Below are positions 52,350 to 59,822 of a DNA stretch of 64,000 bases, in pieces. The DNA is taken from the NCBI RefSeq assembly GCF_028752835.1, contig NZ_CP087952.1, forward strand, positions 3,780,501 through 3,844,500, written 5' to 3'. Under the pieces are notes generated by a model, which was not told where the DNA came from, made no database searches, and worked only from the letters and a program-made list of their open reading frames with translations. Within the stretch, counting starts at the first letter, position 1; each line of letters begins with the position of its first letter. A program made the position numbers and the translations under genes. This stretch comes from Desulfosarcina sp. BuS5 (GTDB taxonomy: Bacteria > Desulfobacterota > Desulfobacteria > Desulfobacterales > BuS5).

Positions 52350-53501
52350 ATGCGTGTTCTTCATATCGGAAAATTTTACCCGCCTGTATCCGGCGGCATG
52401 GAAAATTTTTTAGGCGATCTCCTTCCTGCATTGCAAACTGCAGGAGTGAATGCCGCAGCCCTGGTGCACAGTCATTCGCCTGAACAAACCGGATTGATTA
52501 AAAATAAAAATTCCGTTCAAATTTGGCAGGCCCCATGCTATGGTACTTTGATTTATGCGCCTCTGAGCCCTTTGTTTCCCTTTATCCTGAGGCGCATTGT
52601 TCGTTTGTTTAAGCCGGAAATTTTGCATTTGCACATGCCTAATACATCGGCATTCTGGGCTTTATTCCATATGCCGGCAAAAAAAATTCCATCTGTGATT
52701 CACTGGCATTCGGATGTAGCTGTTTCTAATATTGATTTCCGGTTGAACTTTGCCTACAGGTTTTACCGTCCCCTGGAAAGCCTTCTCCTGGAAAGGTCAA
52801 GTGCAATATTTGTAACTTCCCCGCCTTATCTGGCAACAAGCAGCGCTTTAAAGCCATGGAAAAATAAATGCATAGTCGTTCCACTTGGTATAAATCCTGC
52901 GCGTTTAAAAACTGCATCTCTTGAATTGAAAAACCGGATGGAAAAAATATGGGGCGGCAGAAAGCCCAGAATTCTTGCAATAGGAAGACTAACATACTAT
53001 AAGGGGCATGATGTGTTGATCAAAGCGGCATCAAAAACGCCTGACGCCATGGTTGTTATCGTGGGTGATGGTGAGCTCCGGCAGCATCTGCAGGATCTGA
53101 TTAACGCAAGCGGACTTGCCGGCCGGGTGAAGCTGACAGGCCTTATGGAACAAGAGCAAGTTTGCGCACTGCTGGAAACGTGTGATTTCCTCTGCCTTTC
53201 TTCTGTTGAACGAACCGAGGCCTTCGGCCTTGTTCTTCTTGAAGCAATGCGATTTGGAAAGCCTGTTATTGCAGGCAATATAACCGGCTCCGGCATTGGC
53301 TGTGTTGTAAAACATAATAAGACCGGATTATTGGTCAGGCCGGACGATCCGGATGCTCTTGCGGCGGCGATAAGGATAATGTCGAAAAATTCGGAATTAA
53401 AAAACCGGATGGGGAATGCGGCTAAAGAAGAGTTTAATAAATTTTATAAAATTAATAATATTGCCCGGCAAATTGCAGCCGTGTATGATACTGTTTTATA
53501 G
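52350..53501 (+). CDS. Glycosyltransferase family 4
   Basis: 383-residue GT-B enzyme. N-terminal lobe: VLHIGKFYPPVSGGMENFLG, with GG at the donor loop, and the HWHSDV acceptor region. C-terminal lobe: AIGRLTYYKGHDVLIKAA and the nucleotide-sugar E-x7-E motif in SSVERTEAFGLVLLEAMRFGKP. Probably adds a sugar (often mannose or rhamnose) to the polysaccharide repeat on the cytoplasmic side. Acceptor and sugar unknown. Follows the TPR protein closely and is followed by a GT2. Confidence 0.93.
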   Translation: MRVLHIGKFYPPVSGGMENFLGDLLPALQTAGVNAAALVHSHSPEQTGLIKNKNSVQIWQAPCYGTLIYAPLSPLFPFILRRIVRLFKPEILHLHMPNTSAFWALFHMPAKKIPSVIHWHSDVAVSNIDFRLNFAYRFYRPLESLLLERSSAIFVTSPPYLATSSALKPWKNKCIVVPLGINPARLKTASLELKNRMEKIWGGRKPRILAIGRLTYYKGHDVLIKAASKTPDAMVVIVGDGELRQHLQDLINASGLAGRVKLTGLMEQEQVCALLETCDFLCLSSVERTEAFGLVLLEAMRFGKPVIAGNITGSGIGCVVKHNKTGLLVRPDDPDALAAAIRIMSKNSELKNRMGNAAKEEFNKFYKINNIARQIAAVYDTVL

Positions 53502-53551
53502 GCTTTAAGGGATGATCTCCGGACGCAGCGAAAGGTTTCAAGTCGGATAGT

Positions 53552-54250
53552 ATGATAGTTCTTATCCCGGCCATGAATGAAGAGCAAACAGTAGCCGATG
53601 TTGTCCTTAAGGTTAAGGAACTGGTCTCCTGTGATGTAGTGGTGATAGATGATGCCGGCGATGACGGCACTTCCGATGCTGCAAGGGCTGCCGGAGCTGT
53701 CTTATTGCCTCATGCTGTGCGGCTTGGCGCCTGGGGCGCCGTAAGAACCGGTTTCCGGTATGCTGTCCGGCACGGTTATGAGATTGCGGTGACCATGGAT
53801 GCCGATGGTCAGCATTCCGCCGATTCGATTATGCAGGTAGCTGCTCCGGTTAAAAACAAACAGTCAGATGTAGTTATCGGTTCATGCCTTTCCCGTGGTA
53901 CTTCCGCCAGAAAATTTGCCTGGCCCTGGCTGCGAAGGATTTCAATGTTAAAAACATGGGATATTACCTCAGGGCTGCGCGCATATAATCGAGCCGCTTT
54001 TTCAGCTCTTGTATCCGACCGGACGGCGCTTCTTGATTATCAGGATATTGGAACCCTTCTTTATCTAAAAAAAAACGGTTTTAGAATAATGGAAATTCCG
54101 GTAAAAATGAATACCAGGGCATACGGCAAGTCTAAAGTATTTTCTTCATGGGGAGCCGTTATTATATATCTTTATAAAACCTTAATATTGTGTTTGTCTA
54201 AAATGTGCCGGGAGTCAAAACCTGATTCCCGACCTGATTCCCGTTTATAG
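53552..54250 (+). CDS. Glycosyltransferase family 2
   Basis: 232-residue GT-A enzyme: VLIPAMNEEQTVADVV at the start, VVIDDAGDDGT, the DxD motif in TMDADGQHSAD (near residue 88), and a C-terminal hydrophobic region. It has the size of dolichol-phosphate-mannose-synthase-like or undecaprenyl-phosphate-sugar synthases. It is followed by a DUF2304 protein, the common partner of such GT2s, which suggests a polyprenyl-phosphate sugar donor made at the membrane, perhaps used by the GT-C-like protein upstream (inference). Confidence 0.9.
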   Translation: MIVLIPAMNEEQTVADVVLKVKELVSCDVVVIDDAGDDGTSDAARAAGAVLLPHAVRLGAWGAVRTGFRYAVRHGYEIAVTMDADGQHSADSIMQVAAPVKNKQSDVVIGSCLSRGTSARKFAWPWLRRISMLKTWDITSGLRAYNRAAFSALVSDRTALLDYQDIGTLLYLKKNGFRIMEIPVKMNTRAYGKSKVFSSWGAVIIYLYKTLILCLSKMCRESKPDSRPDSRL

Positions 54251-54268
54251 GAGGAAATTTACAATTTA

Positions 54269-54613
54269 ATGTTGTTTTCTTATCGTTTGACATCTCTGGT
54301 ATTAGGGCTGACAATAGCCGTGCTTATAATTTATCTTGTAAGAAAAGATACTTTACATGCCAGACATTCATTATTCTGGCTGCTGATATCAGGCGCAATT
54401 GTTTTATTCGGGGCATTTCCGGATCTGAATGATTTTGTGGCAACGCTTCTGGGCGTAAGTTACCCACCGATTTTTCTTGTTATAGCCGGTATGGGGGTAA
54501 TAATGATTAAAATGCTTGTTAATGATATTGAACGATCAAGGCAGGAACAAAGATTACGCTTGTTGACAGAGCGGCTTGCTGTTATGGAAGGAGAAAAGCA
54601 GAATCCGGAATAA
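54269..54613 (+). CDS. DUF2304 family small membrane protein
   Basis: 114 residues with three membrane helices: LTSLVLGLTIAVLIIYLV, SLFWLLISGAIVLFGAF and PPIFLVIAGMGVIMIKML. A short helical tail rich in Arg and Glu follows. Layout and sequence fit DUF2304, often encoded next to GT2 enzymes in polysaccharide loci. It may anchor or regulate the GT2 encoded just upstream. GGAGG lies 14 bases before the ATG, rather far. Confidence 0.85.
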   Translation: MLFSYRLTSLVLGLTIAVLIIYLVRKDTLHARHSLFWLLISGAIVLFGAFPDLNDFVATLLGVSYPPIFLVIAGMGVIMIKMLVNDIERSRQEQRLRLLTERLAVMEGEKQNPE

Positions 54614-54711
54614 TTCCAACATGATAATGAAACTGTGATGCATAGTTGGGGAAGTTAATTCGTTTTTGTTCCTTACTTACGAAGCGTTATAAATGTTCCA
54701 CAAGTTCAAAT

Positions 54712-55350
54712 ATGAAAAAATTACCCATAGGCATATCCACGTTTAAGGAAATCAGACAAAAGTATGGTTATTATGTTGATAAAACAGCGCTTTTGAAAAA
54801 ATTGATCGACAACGGAAAATATTATTTTCTTTTCAGGCCGCGAAGATTCGGCAAGAGTTTATTCCTTGATACCCTGAAGCAGGCCTTTTTAGCGGAAAAA
54901 GAATATTTCAAAGGCTTGTTTTTGGAAAAAAACCGGGACTGGACGCAGAAATATCCCGTTATTCATATCAGTTTCGGTGGAGGTGTAATTGAAACACGGG
55001 AAATCCTGGATAAAAGCATTCATGCTTTAATAAAAGAGAATGCCAGGCATTATGCTGTGGAAATTGTGGTTACTTCCCATAATTATTTGCAAACAAGTCT
55101 GGATCTTTTACCATACCAACATAAAACCAGTGTTATCCCTGTCAGTGTTGAAGAATATAGTTATCCGCAACCGGAAGAGTCAAGGAAGGAATATTGGAGA
55201 CGGAAAGTCGGGGATAATTATTTTTTTTTATAGGGTGATGTTAAATTAAGCGAGGCGATGGGAAGGGCAGCCAGACAAAGGTATGAATCATTATTTATGG
55301 GTCCCAGGATGGGGAATGACTACGCAGCTCTTTATCGCTCCTTACTTTAA
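54712..55350 (+). pseudogene. Chimeric pseudogene: AAA-ATPase-like N-terminus joined to remnants of a GT4 glycosyltransferase
   Basis: Residues 1-118 (54712-55065) match the start of PD-(D/E)XK-linked AAA-ATPase-like proteins: LPIGISTFKEIRQKYGYYVD and RPRRFGKSLFLDTL. The frame then goes into VVTSHNYLQTSLDLLPYQHK and EYWRRKVGDNYFF, which is GT4-like. A TAG at 55231-55233 ends it. The same frame goes on as KLSEAMGRAARQRYESLFMG and YAALYRSLL with TAA at 55348-55350, the C-terminus of the same kind of GT4. The sugar-binding core between is missing. So a GT4 gene was interrupted and deleted, and the part before was replaced by an ATPase fragment. Confidence 0.75.
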
Positions 55351-55380
55351 AGAGGAAGATGCAGGCCGCCGATTTAGAGA

Positions 55381-55477
55381 TAATTAATTTTACAAGGATA
55401 TAGAGAAAAGCCAGAGAGAGACGTACTGATAGTACGTCGACCGAGGTTTTTAACCGATAACGCAGTGAAATTATTTA
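55381..55477. repeat. Palindromic element before gmd
   Basis: The centre is a perfect hairpin GACGTACT-GAT-AGTACGTC (55420-55438). Outer ends TAATTAATTTTAC and GTGAAATTATTTA are roughly complementary. The layout ACAAGG...hairpin...AACG is like the other palindromic elements at 10699 and 22150. It lies between the pseudogene and gmd, 14 bases before the ATG of gmd. Confidence 0.6.
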
Positions 55478-55490
55478 CGCGGAGATATAG

Positions 55491-56468
55491 ATGAGAAATA
55501 ATGAAATGAAACGTGCACTGATTACAGGGATTACTGGACAGGATGGCTCATATTTAGCTGAATTTTTGCTTGGCAAAGGCTATGAAGTTCATGGTATTAT
55601 CCGCAGAGTCGCTTTTGAAGATCCTGCCCATAGATTATACAGGATTAATCATATATTAAAGCGGATTACGCTGCATACGGCTTCTATGGAAAGTTACCCG
55701 AGCCTTTTTAATGTTATTGAAAAAATAAAGCCTGATGAATGTTACCATCTGGCCGCTCAGAGTTTTGTCGGAGATTCATTTGAGGACGCATTTTCAACAT
55801 TTAATACAAACATAAATGGAACTCTTCATGTATTGTCCGCTATTAAAGAAAAGTCGCCTGAATGCAAAATATATTTTGCCGCGACAAGCGAAATGTTCGG
55901 GAAGGTCAAAGAAACGCCGCAAAATGAGAATACCCCTTTTTATCCACGCTCACCGTACGGGATTACCAAAGTTGTGGGGTTTGATTTAATAAGGAATTTT
56001 CGGGAATCGTATGGATTGTTTGCTGTCAGCGGAATATTGTTTAATCATGAATCACCGCGACGGGGCTTTGAATTTGTTACAAGAAAAATAACCAGTAGTG
56101 TTGCAAAAATAAAATCAGGCCAAAAGAATGAATTGCGTTTAGGCAATCTGGATGCAAAAAGGGATTGGGGCTTTGCCGGGGATTATGTTAAAGCGATGTG
56201 GCTGATGCTTCAGCAGGATGAGCCGGATGATTTTGTTGTCGCAACAAATGAGACCCATTCCGTTAGAGAGTTTTTAGAGCAGGCTTTTGGCTGCGCCGGC
56301 CTTAAGTGGGAGGATTATGTTTCTATTGATAAAAGATTTTATCGTCCTGCCGAGGTTCATTTGCTGCAGGGAGATTATAGTAAGGGATATAAAAAATTAG
56401 GTTGGGAACCAAAGGTTAAATTTGAAGAGCTTGTCAGGATGATGGTAGAGTCAGACCTGAATTTATAG
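55491..56468 (+). CDS. gmd: GDP-mannose 4,6-dehydratase
   Basis: Converts GDP-D-mannose to GDP-4-keto-6-deoxymannose, the first step toward GDP-L-fucose or GDP-D-rhamnose. Extended short-chain dehydrogenase, 325 residues: GITGQDGSYLAEFLL for NADP binding, ECYHLAAQSFVGDSF, the catalytic ATSEMFG and YGITK (Tyr and Lys), FNHESPRRGFEFVTRKI and AKRDWGFAGDYVKAMW. GGAG six bases before the ATG at 55491. No reductase or epimerase that would finish the sugar is in view. It suggests a 6-deoxyhexose in the polysaccharide. Confidence 0.94.
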   Translation: MRNNEMKRALITGITGQDGSYLAEFLLGKGYEVHGIIRRVAFEDPAHRLYRINHILKRITLHTASMESYPSLFNVIEKIKPDECYHLAAQSFVGDSFEDAFSTFNTNINGTLHVLSAIKEKSPECKIYFAATSEMFGKVKETPQNENTPFYPRSPYGITKVVGFDLIRNFRESYGLFAVSGILFNHESPRRGFEFVTRKITSSVAKIKSGQKNELRLGNLDAKRDWGFAGDYVKAMWLMLQQDEPDDFVVATNETHSVREFLEQAFGCAGLKWEDYVSIDKRFYRPAEVHLLQGDYSKGYKKLGWEPKVKFEELVRMMVESDLNL

Positions 56469-56486
56469 CTTGTTTCGTACGCATCC

Positions 56487-57290
56487 TTGAAAAATAAAAG
56501 ATTCGTTACAATGATGTCAACACTGAATGCTTCATTTATCCTGGAAATTACCAGGCGTGATTTTGCTGAACGTTTTGCCGGTTCCGTGCTTGGTTCCCTG
56601 TGGGCTATAATCTGGCCGCTGGTAAATCTTTTTATCTATTTAATTATTTTTGGAAAACTGATGGGAGCGCGCCTTCCCGGCACATCAAATATGAACGCCT
56701 ATGGTATTTACCTTGCAGCCGGCCTGATTCCCTGGACCAGTTTTGCAGGAACAATCAGCCGTTCAGCTTCGGCATTTATAGACAAAAAGCATATAATCAC
56801 AAAAATAAACACCTCGCTTCCCTCACTGCTTATACACATTAACCTGTCGGAAACCATAACATATCTATTATCCATGCTGTTTTTTTTTGTTTTCCTTGCT
56901 TTTCAGGATTATCCTTTTCATACGAATCTACTGTTGGTGCCGTTTATTTACTATCTTCAGCAGCTTCTTGCTTTTGGCATAGGATTATTTGTAGCGGCGC
57001 TGACTGTTTTTATTAGAGATGTTCGTGAAATAACAGGAGTAATTCTACAGCTCTGGTTCTGGTTTACTCCTATTGTTTATGTCTTTGATATCCTGCCGGA
57101 TTTTGTCAAGAAGATGCTTGTTTATAACCCTGCCTTTATTTTAGTCGAATCATATCAGAGGATTTTTATCTTTAATGACTATCCTGCCTTCAATGCCCTT
57201 GTTATCCTGGCAGTCATTACACATTTTATCCTGTTTTTTTCTTACGTTATGTTTCGTTACCTCGAAAAGGATATCAGAGATTTTTTATGA
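56487..57290 (+). CDS. wzm: ABC transporter permease for polysaccharide export (Wzm-like)
   Basis: Inner-membrane ABC2-type permease of 267 residues: FILEITRRDFAERFAGSVLG at the N-terminus, then WPLVNLFIYLIIFGKLMGAR, GLIPWTSFAGTISRSASAFI and WFWFTPIVYVFDILP. Six hydrophobic segments are seen. It is the partner of the ATPase at 58599 for moving O-antigen-like chains to the periplasm. The start given is TTG at 56487; an ATG at 56511 is a shorter choice. The stop overlaps the next small gene by 4 bases (ATGA). Confidence 0.92.
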   Translation: MKNKRFVTMMSTLNASFILEITRRDFAERFAGSVLGSLWAIIWPLVNLFIYLIIFGKLMGARLPGTSNMNAYGIYLAAGLIPWTSFAGTISRSASAFIDKKHIITKINTSLPSLLIHINLSETITYLLSMLFFFVFLAFQDYPFHTNLLLVPFIYYLQQLLAFGIGLFVAALTVFIRDVREITGVILQLWFWFTPIVYVFDILPDFVKKMLVYNPAFILVESYQRIFIFNDYPAFNALVILAVITHFILFFSYVMFRYLEKDIRDFL

Positions 57291-57466
57291 TTGAATTATT
57301 GTTTCTTCTCATTTGGGCAATTATTTTTTTTGGCGGATATGTTTTAATCCGGAAGCGAATCAAAGCCCATATTAAAGTTTACCTTTTATTAATTTTACAT
57401 TTTTTTTACCTTACCGGGATTTTTTATTTTTATCCAGTGGTTTTGGAGCTGAAGAATAAGCTATGA
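57287..57466 (+). CDS. Small membrane protein, 59 residues
   Basis: Starts at ATG 57287 overlapping the permease stop (ATGA) and ends at a TGA that overlaps the start of the next glycosyltransferase (ATGA). So it is translationally coupled on both sides, strong evidence that it is real. Two hydrophobic helices are seen: LLFLLIWAIIFFGGYVLI and VYLLLILHFFYLTGIFYFY with the short positive loop RKRIKAH between. I recognise no family. It may be an accessory to the permease or anchor the next glycosyltransferase (inference). Confidence 0.75.
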   Translation: MIELLFLLIWAIIFFGGYVLIRKRIKAHIKVYLLLILHFFYLTGIFYFYPVVLELKNKL

Positions 57467-58602
57467 AAATTCTGGTTGATGCAATACCAATGACCGGCCT
57501 TCTGACCGGTATTGCCAGATACTTGCGGAATATGTACTCTGCCATGGCCGCAATGAACAATGTTGAGATTTCCTATTTGACAGGAAAGAAACTGGTTGAT
57601 GATATGCCGTTTCTTGCTGATTCAAGGAAATGGCAAAAGGCGACAGCCGCTGTATGGAATTTGCCGGATCCGGTTGTTTTTGGTCTACGTTCTGTTCATT
57701 GGTTGCGATATGAGAAATTATTGCGTGGAATCTGCCGAAAAAATTCTTTTGACATCTACCACGAAACTGCATTTGTTCCTGCAAAATTGACTGCCGTTCC
57801 AACCATATATTCAATATATGATCTTTCCCTGCGCAGGTTCCGGTCAACCCACCCCCGCGAGAGGGTCTGGTTTTTTGAGTATTTCCTTAAAAACAGAATG
57901 CAGTTTGTCAGCCATATTTTAACCATATCCGAATTTATCCGTCAGGAAATTATAGAAGAGTTCAGTATCCCTCCGGAAATGGTTACATCAATTCCCCTGG
58001 CGCCTGATCCTGTTTTCGGCCTGAAATCTGCTGCTGAAGTAAAAAAGGTAAAAGAAAAATATCGCCTTCCTGAATCATACCTGCTGTTTGTAAGCTCCCT
58101 TGAGCCCCGTAAAAATATAGACCTTCTCATTAACGCCATGCAGGCAGTCAGCGTTGATGTTCCGCTGGTTCTTGTAGGCTGGCAGGGCTGGGGTGATAAG
58201 GAATGGCTTGAGAAAATTAAATCCGCAGGACTTAAGGATCGTATCTATATTACAGGCCATATTTCGGATAATGACCTGACAGCTATTTATAATGGAGCCT
58301 TAGCCCTTGTCTATCCCAGCATCTACGAAGGTTTTGGGCTGCCTATTGTTGAAGCCATGGCCTGTGGATGCCCGGTAATCTGTTCCAATGCAGCCAGCAT
58401 GCCTGAAGCTGCAGGGGATGCCGCAATTCTCATAGATCCTGCCCGCAGCGATGAATTGGCAGCGGCCATTGAAACCATAATCCATGACCAGGAGTACAGA
58501 AATCAGCTTGTTAAACTTGGCCAAAAGCAGGCAGAAAAATTTTCCTGGTACCGGACCGCAGGTGAAACCCTTGAACTTTTTAAAATGGTGGTTGGTAAAT
58601 GA
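57463..58602 (+). CDS. Glycosyltransferase family 4
   Basis: 379-residue GT-B enzyme. N-lobe: ILVDAIPMTGLLTGIARYLR with the donor loop and YHETAFVPA. C-lobe: LFVSSLEPRKNIDLLINAM and the E-x7-E motif in YPSIYEGFGLPIVEAMACGCPV. Typical of mannosyltransferases of the WbdA/B/C kind, though the sugar cannot be fixed. It overlaps the ABC ATPase start by 4 bases (ATGA), so it is translated together with the exporter. Confidence 0.93.
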   Translation: MKILVDAIPMTGLLTGIARYLRNMYSAMAAMNNVEISYLTGKKLVDDMPFLADSRKWQKATAAVWNLPDPVVFGLRSVHWLRYEKLLRGICRKNSFDIYHETAFVPAKLTAVPTIYSIYDLSLRRFRSTHPRERVWFFEYFLKNRMQFVSHILTISEFIRQEIIEEFSIPPEMVTSIPLAPDPVFGLKSAAEVKKVKEKYRLPESYLLFVSSLEPRKNIDLLINAMQAVSVDVPLVLVGWQGWGDKEWLEKIKSAGLKDRIYITGHISDNDLTAIYNGALALVYPSIYEGFGLPIVEAMACGCPVICSNAASMPEAAGDAAILIDPARSDELAAAIETIIHDQEYRNQLVKLGQKQAEKFSWYRTAGETLELFKMVVGK

Positions 58603-59822
58603 TCTCCGTTAAAAATATTTCAAAAACCTTTAAACTTTACCAGTCTCCATCTGACCGTTTAAAAGAAATTATTCTGCATCGTTCTTATCACAGGGTATTC
58701 CAGGCGCTGAATAATGTAAGTTTTGAAGTGAAACAGGGAGAAACCTTAGGGATTATCGGTGAGAATGGCGCCGGTAAATCAACGATTCTTAAAATTTTAA
58801 CGGGTATTTTGATGCCGGATAGAGGTTCTGTGAATATTGATGGTAAAATTACAGGACTTCTTGAGCTGGGAACCGGATTTAATGCTGAATTCTCAGGCTT
58901 GGATAATATTTTTCATAATGCCACATACCTTGGGCTTTCACGCAATGATATAGAAAAAAAACTTGATGAAATAATTGAATTTACAGAACTGCACGAGTTT
59001 ATCAATGAACCCATAAAAACATATTCCTCCGGTATGGTCATGCGGCTGGCATTTTCTGTTGCAATTCATGCCGACCCCAATGCATTTGTGGTGGACGAGG
59101 CTTTGTCGGTTGGAGACGCTTATTTCCAGCAGAAGTGCATGCAGAAAATAAAGGCATTTAAAAATAATGGGGGTTCCATCATATTTGTATCCCATGATTC
59201 AAATGCGGTGAAGATTCTTTGTGATGAGGCCATTTTGTTAGAAGGAGGTAATGTTGTTCAACAGGCCGACCCTGAAACTATTATAAACACATATAATTTT
59301 CTCATTGCAAAACGTTCAAAAGGAGAAGATATCAGATATCAGGGTGATGATACATCTTCAGGGTATGGTAATTATATGGTCAGAATTGATGATGTTTCTT
59401 TGCAGGATGAAAATAATAACCCCTCGGAAATATTAATATCCGGCCGTCCGGCCAAAATTGTGATCCGATTAGCCGGAGAAGAGACCATAGATGATCTTAC
59501 CGTAGGAATTGGAATCAGAGATAAATTCGGTCAGGATATATATGGAACAAATTCTTTTCATTTAAAAAAAAAGATCTGTATTAAAAAAGGGCAGATCCTT
59601 TTAATTGAGTATTATTTTAAAGAGTTTAATGTAGGGCCCGGCAAATACACAGTTTCTGTGGCTCTCCATACCGGAGATACCCATGTTAATGAATGTTTTC
59701 ACTGGTTGGACAAGAGTGTAGCTTTTGAAGTGGTTGCCGGGGGGGATGATATTTTCATAGGTTTTGTCCGGTTAAAACCGGATTTCCATATTAAGAGTGA
59801 AACAGGTAATAAAGATGATTGA
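58599..59822 (+). CDS. wzt: ABC transporter ATPase with C-terminal carbohydrate-binding domain (Wzt-like)
   Basis: The nucleotide-binding domain has Walker A GENGAGKST (near residue 56), the signature YSSGMVMRLAFSVA, Walker B AFVVDEALSVGDAYF and VSHDSN. The last 150 residues (YMVRIDDVSLQDENN, PAKIVIRLAGEE, GTNSFHLKKK, GPGKYTVSVALHTGD) are the Wzt C-terminal type that recognises the finished chain end. So export probably depends on a terminal cap. The next gene encodes a methyltransferase that could add that cap, the same partnership as Wzt-WbdD in E. coli O9a. Stop overlaps the next start by 8 bases. Confidence 0.94.
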   Translation: MISVKNISKTFKLYQSPSDRLKEIILHRSYHRVFQALNNVSFEVKQGETLGIIGENGAGKSTILKILTGILMPDRGSVNIDGKITGLLELGTGFNAEFSGLDNIFHNATYLGLSRNDIEKKLDEIIEFTELHEFINEPIKTYSSGMVMRLAFSVAIHADPNAFVVDEALSVGDAYFQQKCMQKIKAFKNNGGSIIFVSHDSNAVKILCDEAILLEGGNVVQQADPETIINTYNFLIAKRSKGEDIRYQGDDTSSGYGNYMVRIDDVSLQDENNNPSEILISGRPAKIVIRLAGEETIDDLTVGIGIRDKFGQDIYGTNSFHLKKKICIKKGQILLIEYYFKEFNVGPGKYTVSVALHTGDTHVNECFHWLDKSVAFEVVAGGDDIFIGFVRLKPDFHIKSETGNKDD

